From Rhizophagus sp. LPA8_4_AMF (Eukaryota; Glomeromycota; Glomeromycetes; Glomerales; Glomeraceae): a DNA stretch of 40,803 nucleotides. A program made the position numbers and the translations under genes. Below the pieces are notes generated by a model. It was not told the DNA's origin. It saw nothing but the letters and a program-made list of their open reading frames with translations, and did not search any database. Below are positions 33,611-40,803 of this stretch, piece after piece; the first letter of the stretch is position 1; each line of letters starts with the position of its first letter. The stretch covers positions 1 through 40,803 of the forward strand of contig JADRCO010000255.1 of NCBI GenBank assembly GCA_021464525.1, in the 5' to 3' direction.

Positions 33611-35330
33611 AAAGGTGATGATAAATAGTATTGTTAATTAAAAGAGTAGTAAGCGCGATAAAGGAAAAATGGAATTTATTTTTTTTTTTTTTTAATACAT
33701 AATAATTTTTGTGATACGTCAAGCCGTATGAATTTTTGTCTAGTCACGTTAACGACGTAACACAATATGGAGAGTAATTGTAATCGTAATTTAGTTGTAA
33801 CAATCAAATATTTTATGTTTTAGAATACCATACCGATATTTTGTATGATTTTTTAAATTAGCTTTATTATTTATTCTTTTTTTTCGAATTAACAATTTAA
33901 CACGACACTTCTAAATCCGAAAAGAAATGCAATGCTTAAAGTATGCTTAAAGACCATAATACGGTGTTATCATTCAGTGCAATTTTTTTTTAAATACTAA
34001 AAACACTTTGTTAAGACAATATAAACATTGTACGCAAATTCCCCCGAAAATTGTCGGATATTACCAGCACCTTCACGGAATTCCACTAAGATCGACGTTC
34101 CTATTTCAGGATTTTGCCAAGTAATTTGCCAAGTGTCGAATAATTATTTATAGTAAAACCATATTTTGAATGAAAAATGTTAACTATATTTGGAAAAAAT
34201 CGTCTTGGCAATTGAGTGGCAAATTGTCTTTAAATGAATACATTTTTTTTTTTAGATATTATAGAATATCATTTGTGAACCAAAATTTTGAGATGATAAA
34301 CTACGAACAAAATAAAATTTGGTATTTGATCATTTATTATTTTATCCTCTTTTTTTCTTCTTATTGAGATCATTGATAAATGATTACTTAATTTAGTTAA
34401 TAAGTAAATAATTCAAATAATTCCAATAATTCGGAATAATTGAAGAAGCTCCCATAATTTACGTTGTAACCAGCCACAATTTTTCCCGAGTAAAATTATA
34501 TCTTCATAAATAAAATGATTCACTTTTATAATAAATATATTTTAATATATTAAATAAATAATAATCTTTATTACTTTATTATGAAATTAATTAATTTGAA
34601 TCGTCATAAAAAAAAAAAAAAAAACAATGAACAATATTTTTTTCTTAAAATGCCAAGAAAAAAAAAAGAATTCTATCGGCCTTACCATATTCCCGATTAT
34701 CATTTAAATTCCATATAAAGTATTTGATAGGTGAATGAAATCCAAATACGTACATGGAAAAACAATGTAATTATCTAGTTTTTTCTAGAATGGCGCAATA
34801 AAAAAAAAAAATTTTAATCTCATTTTAAAAACAAAAGAATTATTACCAAATTAGTTTACAATCACTTGAAAAAGTTAGCCCGGATATTATGCTGTATTAT
34901 GTAATCAAATGATATCAACAATAAACATAAATATTAACTGTATTTTTAATTAACAAAACTATAGATCAAATTTTATTTCCTTCAGATTCATTTACAGATA
35001 TCCAATTAAAAATCGTAATTATTTTGTTTATGATGCGATTTTATCAATTATCTTAATCGAAAATCTCTGTATTACATTATTATGTAGGCACTCGGGCTCA
35101 CCCGGGCAAAGGTCATACGATTTACTGTATACACTCGCTAGGGCGTTTAAAAAAAAAAATCACGCGTTTTTTTTTATATTGTAAAAATCATTATATTTTA
35201 TTAAAATACTTATTAATTATTAGTTAATCGTCGTGTTGAACTTTTTTACTTTTTTTAAATAGAATCTCTATTTATTTAATACTAAAAGTATATCTATCAT
35301 AAAAAGTGTTCAATATTATATCTCAACATA
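33611..35330. other. AT-rich intergenic DNA
   Basis: Long T and A runs (for example 33679-33694 and 34608-34624) and chance frames only. A short GC-richer patch around 35088-35135 (GGCACTCGGGCTCACCCGGG) is the only compositional change. It contains a CCCGGG palindrome and a small inverted repeat, with no assigned function. Confidence 0.4.
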
Positions 35331-36122
35331 TTATAATAAAGTGAAAAATAAAAAATTAGTAATCATTAAAATAATTATCCATGAATTCCCTTGATAAAAT
35401 TTCAATTTATCAGCACCACCATATTTATTATTAACATTGAATGGACGAACGGTAGGCACAACACCAGGGGCAACATAAGTAGAGGTTGGTACTTCTACTG
35501 TCGGTTGAGGTTGTGGTTGTGGTTGTGGTTGCGGTTGCGGTTGAGGTACTTGAGGTTGAGGTTGAGGTTGAGGTTGAGGTTGTGGTTGTGGTTGTGGTTG
35601 AGGTTGTGGTTGTGGTTGCGGTTGAGGTTGCGGTTGAGGTACTTGAGGTTGTGGTTGTGGTTGTGGTATTTTAGGTGCAGGCTGTGGCTCTGGCCCTTTA
35701 GCTCCTTTTGGCTCTTTCACCGGACCAGCTGCCGGAACCTTTGGATTTGCACCTGGTGGGTCTGCAGCTGGGTTAGGATTTGCAGCTGGTGGGTTTCCAG
35801 GCAGTGGATTTGCAGCCGGTGGGTTTGCACCCGGTGCCTTCGCTGGTTCTTTCGCTGGTTCTTTCGCTGGTTCTTTACCTTTTCCCGCATCTTTACCTGC
35901 ACCTGGTACACCAGGAAACTGTGGCATTGGTAAAGCATCTCTTTTTCTTATATGTGACGAAATATTTAACGTCTCCTTAACATACTTATCTTCTTTTGAT
36001 AATAATAAGTCTCTAATAGTTATTGAAAGTGTTTGATCATTAACAATTATACTATGTACAAAACATATCAAGAAGGAAAAAACTAATAAAGAAATAAAAT
36101 TAAAGCGCATTTTTTTAAACAT
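35331..36122 (-). CDS. Secreted Pro/Gln-repeat protein, Kex2-type site, probable GPI anchor, 263 aa
   Basis: Single exon. Residues 1-25 (after MFKKMR) are a clear signal peptide ending FVHS. A pro-region follows to SHIRKR at about 57-62, whose dibasic KR is a Kex2-type processing site. The mature part begins DALPMPQFPG. It then has three KEPA units, ANP/PAANP repeats, a PKGPEPQPAPKIP linker and a long (PQ)n tract broken by V residues (about 150-208). The end, GGADKLKFYQGNSWIIILMI followed by hydrophobic residues to Leu263, fits a GPI-attachment signal with a cut near Gly-Asn-Ser. Together these suggest a cell-wall protein, structural rather than enzymatic. Length of the PQ tract probably varies between strains because its DNA is a GGTTGT/GGTTGA hexamer microsatellite. 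Met1 or Met5 may start. The plus-strand frames over it are shadows. Confidence 0.85.
   Translation of the reverse strand: MFKKMRFNFISLLVFSFLICFVHSIIVNDQTLSITIRDLLLSKEDKYVKETLNISSHIRKRDALPMPQFPGVPGAGKDAGKGKEPAKEPAKEPAKAPGANPPAANPLPGNPPAANPNPAADPPGANPKVPAAGPVKEPKGAKGPEPQPAPKIPQPQPQPQVPQPQPQPQPQPQPQPQPQPQPQPQPQPQPQVPQPQPQPQPQPQPQPTVEVPTSTYVAPGVVPTVRPFNVNNKYGGADKLKFYQGNSWIIILMITNFLFFTLL
35506..35664. repeat. Coding hexanucleotide microsatellite (GGTTGT/GGTTGA/GGTTGC)n
   Basis: About 26 hexamers encode the Pro-Gln tract on the minus strand, interrupted twice by GTACTT (Val-Pro junctions). Third-position variation shows the tract is old enough to have diverged. Confidence 0.9.
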
Positions 36123-36189
36123 TAAATTTTTTCTTAATCAAACGTTATCAGTTATATTAATTTTTTTTTAAACATATATGATTTTTTAA

Positions 36190-36246
36190 AACTAATTTTT
36201 TTTTTTTTTTTTTTTATTTTTTTTTTTTTTTTTTTAATTTTTAATA

Positions 36247-36277
<31 letters not shown>

Positions 36278-36295
36278 TATTTATATTTTTTTTTT
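36190..36295. repeat. Poly-T/poly-A tract upstream of the PQ-repeat gene
   Basis: Runs of 15-20 T broken by single A or AA, then a run of about 15 A, about 70-170 bases upstream of the PQ-repeat gene start. It may act as a nucleosome-free promoter tract, or may be assembly-sensitive sequence. Confidence 0.7.
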
Positions 36296-37588
36296 TATGT
36301 TATTATGAATTTTACTTTTTCCTAAAAAAAAAAGCTTTTAAAAAAAAGGATAAAAAATGAATCCTCCTTTGATTTATATATAGAATTTTTTTTTTTCCGT
36401 GTACATTATATATATATTGTGTTATAATTATATAATGCATTTTCTGCTAAACGAATTAGGGAAAAGGCCAATTAAATATAATGAAAATTTACATTACATG
36501 TTCGTTCTTCAAATTATACGGCAGGGGTTGATCTAACCTTATATTGTGACAACGTTACACATCTCCTTTTTCAGACATACATTTTAAATGATAAAATATA
36601 TTATTTCATTAATATAAATAGAATGTTTTTAAAGCAAAAGATTTTTGACGATAACATTTTTTTTTTTGATTGTTGCATGCATTTGAAAAATAATAAAAAA
36701 AAAAGATCAAAAGAAATTTTTTTATAAAAAGTATAAAAATAACGTTATTTAAATATTACCAAAATTAGATTTTTTTTTTTTTTATGTTGTGAGACGAAAA
36801 GATAAACCCCCATTTTTAGTTACACGATTACAGAAACCGTTTTAAGAATTTTTCTCGTAATTCCATTGTTTATTTTGTTTATTATTATTATAATATTAAC
36901 TTTCTTTATCTTACCTTTTTCCATAAATTTGAAGTAAAACGCCAAGATATTTTTTTTCTTTCTCTTTTATAACAAATAATGATAACTTTAATATTATTTT
37001 AAATTATTGCATAAGAAACAAAGTATTATTCCTTAGTTTTATATATCGTTTTATATATGATGAGATTGTTACACAAAGAAATTTTTTTTTTTTTTTTTCT
37101 TTTAAAATTTAAATATTGTTTTTTGAGCAATAAAACAGTATCAAAGGATATCAAGGGATATGCTGTATTTATATTCATATACGCATTTGTAAATTGATAT
37201 ACATAAATCATTTAGTTTGATCTCCATATTTGGTTATTAAGTATGAACTGAAAATGGTAAACATAAAAAAATTATATATTGTTCATCACGTGATAATGTT
37301 TGACGAAATTTCTTTTTCAATCATTAATTAAATAATATATGAACTTCACATGTTTAAAAAAAAATCAAAAAATTTTAAAAAAAAAATAAAAATAATTATA
37401 AAAATAAATTTGATAAATACGGAATCTACGTCATTTTAACATAATTATTCGGAGATATTCATCATATGGCTTAGACCATGAGTATTACTGTTTATGTTGT
37501 TTATGATTTAACGATTTATGCGGCTTAGTAATAATAAAAGTGGCTTATCTTATACGAAAGATGAATAAAGAAAAAGATTTTCAAATAA

Positions 37589-37620
<32 letters not shown>

Positions 37621-38620
37621 AATTCTCGAATTTTTCGAGAATTTTTTTAGAGTTATTTTTTTTTTTTGGCTGAGTAACTGAGTAACTGAGTAACATAAGG
37701 GGGGGAAATGGATTAATTTTTATTCCGAATTATCTTTTTTTGATTTGTATTTGTTTTTTTTTCTTTGTTTCTTTTAAAGTTTCATATCACATGAATTATT
37801 ATAAAGTTTTTTATTATATAATAAAATTCTAAATTAAGATTAACGATTCTGTTTGCTTTTTTTTTAAAAAAAAAAAAAAATAAATAAAAATATAATAATT
37901 AAAAAAAAAAAATAAAAAAAAAAAAATTTTTTTTTTTTTTTTATTTTTGTTTTGTAAATAATTTTTTTTTTATAAAACAAACGTTTACATAATAAAATAA
38001 TCATACAATTTACAAAAAATACGAGATCAACAACGTATTCGCGGATCAATACAAAATCAGTATAGTTTATATGTAACTTTTTTTTTTAAAAACTCGTTTA
38101 TTAAAAAGGTTTTTCCACAAACGGTATGAATTAAACAAAATTAGATATTAAAAAATTGATCCTAAACAAGTATTTAACTTGATAATTAAATGACAATGGC
38201 TTAGTTTTTTTGCGATGATTAAAAAGATCATCTGCATAATAAACTTCATGTAGGCTTATCTTCTATCTAAGCCTGTTAAATTATTAAATGGTTTATTACT
38301 TCAGCCTCGTCAGTAACAGCCCAAACTAAGCCTTTATTTATACATCTTACTTTCATTATGAATTACAAATTTTGTGATCTAAGCCATATTTTTGGTACGT
38401 AATTCTGAGCCACGTAAATTTTCAAAGCCTCATGATTTTTTCCCACCTTTTTTTTTTTTGTTGAAAAAAAAATGAGAAAAAATTTATAAATAACGTTTAA
38501 TACTTTTAAAATTTCTTTCTCTTTGCGAAAGAAAATAATTTTTTTTTCATCTAATTAAATAAACCATTTTCAATATTTATAACTTGCAAAAAAAAAAAGA
38601 AAATAATTTAATTTAAATAC
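36296..38620. other. Low-complexity intergenic DNA
   Basis: Contains long A/T runs, a (TAA)n microsatellite at 37589-37618, a perfect 10-base hairpin AAATTCTCGA / TCGAGAATTT at 37620-37644 followed by T residues, three tandem TGAGTAAC units at 37671-37694, and poly-A/T at 37860-37975. The frames at 37026-37211, 37864-38049 and 38772-38960 are composition-driven. No gene is supported. Confidence 0.5.
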
Positions 38621-38800
38621 TATCTTGACTGGCTCAATAATCACATTCCTCTAGAATCTTGTGGGGCAGGAAGGGCCCACACAATGGTCGCGAGGAATGT
38701 GAGGGCCACCAAGACGAAGCTTGAGAACTTTTTACTGTTTTTGGGTGGCTGGTCTACCTTAGTCTTCCTCTTTAAACGGGTCTGACCTTGTAATAAAATA
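38620..38800. other. GC-rich island with strong hairpin; possible structured RNA or repeat end
   Basis: TCACATTCCTC (38641-38651) pairs perfectly with GAGGAATGTGA (38692-38702). Inside it TTGTGGG (38659) faces CCCACACAA (38676). The stretch to about 38790 is much more GC-rich than the kilobases on both sides. It matches neither tRNA nor 5S rRNA by eye. Options are a non-coding RNA, a protein-binding cruciform, or the end of a mobile element. Confidence 0.5.
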
Positions 38801-39234
38801 ATTTTTTCGAGAGATGGTATATATAAAATGGATTATATATATGGATTATATATGTATTTTTTTTAACGATTTTAAAAAACTTTAAAATAATCTTTATTTT
38901 TTTTTTTACAAGTACCGAGAAACGGTTGGAATGATCACTATATAAATCTTTGTAGATCAATCAAGAAGTAGGCAAAAAAAGAGTCATTTTCATTTCATGT
39001 TTTTTTTTATTATTAATAATATGTTAATATATTAAAATCGCTCATTTTTTATGTAGTTTAAATTACTGTATTATCATTCTTGTTATTATTCTCAGTTCTT
39101 GATATTGAATCATTCTTACCATTTCACAAATATTTATCAATCGACTTTCTTTAATAATAAAACTGATAAATCATGCATCAATCGGAATACCAAAAAAAAA
39201 AAAATGTTTTCGAGTGTTTATTATCTTTGAACGA

Positions 39235-39440
39235 AATACAATTTCGAATGAATACAAATTCGAATAAATACAAATTCAAACGAAATACAAAATTCGAATA
39301 AATATAAATTCAAACGAAATACGAATTCAAAATGAAATTACGAATTCAATGAATGATTACAAATTCGAATAAATACAATTTCGAATAATTACAATTTCGA
39401 ATAAATACAATTTCGAATTTTGAACGAATATAATTTTGAA
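39235..39440. repeat. Minisatellite of AATACAAATTCGAAT-type units
   Basis: About a dozen diverged units of 14-18 bases, such as AAATACAAATTCGAAT, AATACAATTTCGAAT and AAACGAAATACGAATTC, run head to tail. The TTCGAA cores are palindromic. It lies about 110 bases beyond the 3' end of the RRM gene. Confidence 0.75.
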
Positions 39441-39552
39441 CCGAATAAAATTAAAATTTTTTTTACAAATACATTAAAAATTAAAAATAATAAAATAATA
39501 AAAAATTATGTCATGATAAAAAAAAAAGAAATGTAATAAGAAATGTCCTTAT

Positions 39553-40248
39553 TTATTCACGTTCATGAGCGTTATGTATATAAAAGGATTTATCTTGAAT
39601 CTTAATATTACCCCTAGAAATTGCTTTTTGACATGATTCATAATTGGAGAATAATGCGAAGGCGTAATTACTCTGTATATATGAGATATTTATAAAAGTT
39701 ACATATTAATATAAATATTACATCAAAAAAATTACACCGATCATATAAATAATACTTACATTCGGGATTAATTGATACACAGAATCAACGTGTCCGAATA
39801 TTTCATTTAGATGATTTTTTATTTGAACTATTGGAATACTTGGTGGCAATTGTCCGATGAAAACTTTATAAAGTGGTTTAATACCTATAAAAAAATATAC
39901 ATATACATAATAAATACAATATTGCAAATATATATTATAATTTGATGCTATCTTCCGAAAGTTACCGTTATTATTTTCGTCCATAATATCATTCGATTTT
40001 ATCAAATCATTATCAATTGTTACATTATTAGTAGTATTATTTTCATTAGTATTTTTCTTCTGTACAATAATCTCAATTAATTTTTGTTGGGATGAAATTA
40101 AATTCGCTTGATCATTAATCATTTGTTGTTTATCTTCAAATGATACCCTAAATAATTGTAAAATTGATTTGATTTTTTCTTCATTATTAAATTCTCTACT
40201 ACCAATAATATTCGTTATATATAGTTCGTTAATCATTTGAGAAATCAT
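39553..40248 (-). CDS. Small RRM (RNA-binding) protein, three exons, 175 aa
   Basis: Minus-strand exons 40248-39966, 39884-39760 and 39672-39553 give 528 nt. Introns are GTAACT...ATAG (81 nt) and GTAAGT...ACAG (87 nt). Residues 1-65 form a helical region with a likely coiled coil (EEKIKSILQLFRVSF, ISSQQKLIEIIVQKK), followed by an Asn/Asp-rich linker. An RNA recognition motif occupies the C-terminal 80 residues: RNP2 is YKVFIGQL at the start, the first helix is IVQIKNHLNEIFG, and the RNP1-like strand is NYAFALF in exon 3, ending FYIHNAHERE. RNP1 lacks the usual second aromatic-glycine pattern, so RNA affinity may be modest. A consensus intron (40342-40249; GTATGT...AAAG) ends exactly before the ATG, so the 5' UTR is probably spliced. 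The end of the motif is short, so a further exon cannot be excluded. Confidence 0.85.
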
Positions 40249-40342
40249 CTTTTAAAATATTTTTAAGAAAGGGGAAAAGATTATAAAAATATGAATTAAA
40301 ATAAAATTAAAACAAAAAAGAAAATAAGAAAGAGAAACATAC

Positions 40343-40771
40343 CGATTATATATCATCTTTTTTTTTCGGGATTTCGGGAAAATCCGTTTATCCGATTATT
40401 TTTCTTATTATATGTTATTTATTTGTTTATATAAATACCATATATGAATAATGTTATACGAATTTGTTATACGAATGTGTAAATGAGTAATACATATTTA
40501 TAAATTTAATCTTCTTATTTGGCTGAAAAATCATTTTTATTTTTTTTATTAGGGGAAAGAAAAAAAAATATTTGCATTCTTTTTTTTTTTCGGAATAAGC
40601 ATATAATAATTTTGGGTTTTAATTAACTTAGTTTATTTAAAGTTATATTATTTTTGGTTTATCAATTTAAAATAATTTATTAACCTAAAAAAAAAAAAAA
40701 TTTTTTTTTTTTTTTTTTTTATTTATTTATTTTGGATTATTTTTCTTTATTTTTTCTTTATTTTTTCTTTC

Positions 40772-40803
<32 letters not shown>
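40343..40803. other. Promoter side of the RRM gene, low-complexity DNA
   Basis: AT-rich sequence ending in long T runs and a poly-A at the window edge. A short segment before the predicted 5' UTR donor holds ATGATATATAATCG, which would form a tiny upstream frame after splicing. Nothing else was recognised. Confidence 0.4.

Noticed and set aside
35391..35980. Plus-strand open frames of Arg/Leu/Trp or Val repeats
   Set aside because: These are antisense shadows of the PQ-repeat gene, produced by its hexamer microsatellite.
37620..37644. Hairpin followed by T residues, resembling a bacterial intrinsic terminator
   Set aside because: The DNA is fungal, there is no gene immediately upstream, and T runs are everywhere here.
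37864..38049. Open frame ending in a Lys/Phe/Ile run
   Set aside because: It is translated poly-A/poly-T. No real coding signal is present.
39235..39440. CRISPR-like repetition
   Set aside because: Units are short, diverged and contiguous with no unique spacers, so it is a minisatellite in a eukaryotic genome.

Overview
The window looks like nuclear DNA of an arbuscular mycorrhizal fungus of the Rhizophagus type (Glomeraceae). The evidence is: very AT-rich DNA with long A/T runs; short spliceosomal introns (GTAAGT...TAG, mostly 50-100 nt); Crinkler (CRN) headers with the DNFATDKLKLWKVDI signature; a tyrosine-kinase-like protein of the type amplified in these fungi; and many decayed repeats. 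Family names rest on remembered motifs, not on a database search.

Layout. 1-2.3 kb: AT-rich DNA and the decayed C-terminal end of a LINE-like reverse transcriptase. 2.5-4.3 kb: a frameshifted CRN pseudogene with a P-loop NTPase (+). 6.3-7.2 kb: a complete three-exon secreted alpha-carbonic anhydrase (-). 8.7-10.96 kb: a decayed copy of a multi-copy gene family with a RING-like tail (+). 11.9-14.8 kb: a CRN gene (-) with a 484-bp hAT-type MITE in its header. 16.0-18.1 kb: a decayed hAT element with a BED-type transposase. 18.4-21 kb: unidentified remnants and a possible wax-synthase-like remnant. 21.8-23.5 kb: a TKL kinase (+) with two in-frame stops. 23.7-23.95 kb: a candidate solo LTR. 24.4-28.2 kb: a DDE transposon remnant with long inverted ends, carrying a foldback element and a second hAT MITE. 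28.8-33.6 kb: coding remnants. 35.3-36.1 kb: a secreted, Kex2-type, PQ-repeat, probably GPI-anchored protein (-). 36.2-39.5 kb: low-complexity DNA with a GC-rich hairpin. 39.6-40.3 kb: a small three-exon RRM protein (-).

The most notable observation is the CRN gene at 11887-14773. The MITE duplicated GGTAATAT on insertion. The GT of one duplicate and an AG formed where the terminal repeat (CCCTA) meets the G of the other duplicate can act as splice donor and acceptor. Removing that 492-nt interval restores the pre-insertion sequence base for base. All five inferred coding segments then add up to an uninterrupted 724-codon protein. This is the arrangement expected of a newborn introner, a transposon that creates an intron on landing.

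The genes do not form one pathway. Four models appear intact (carbonic anhydrase, CRN, PQ-repeat protein, RRM protein) and sit in a repeat-dominated region. At least three hAT families with 8-bp target duplications, one LINE-like element, one long-TIR element and a possible LTR have shaped it.
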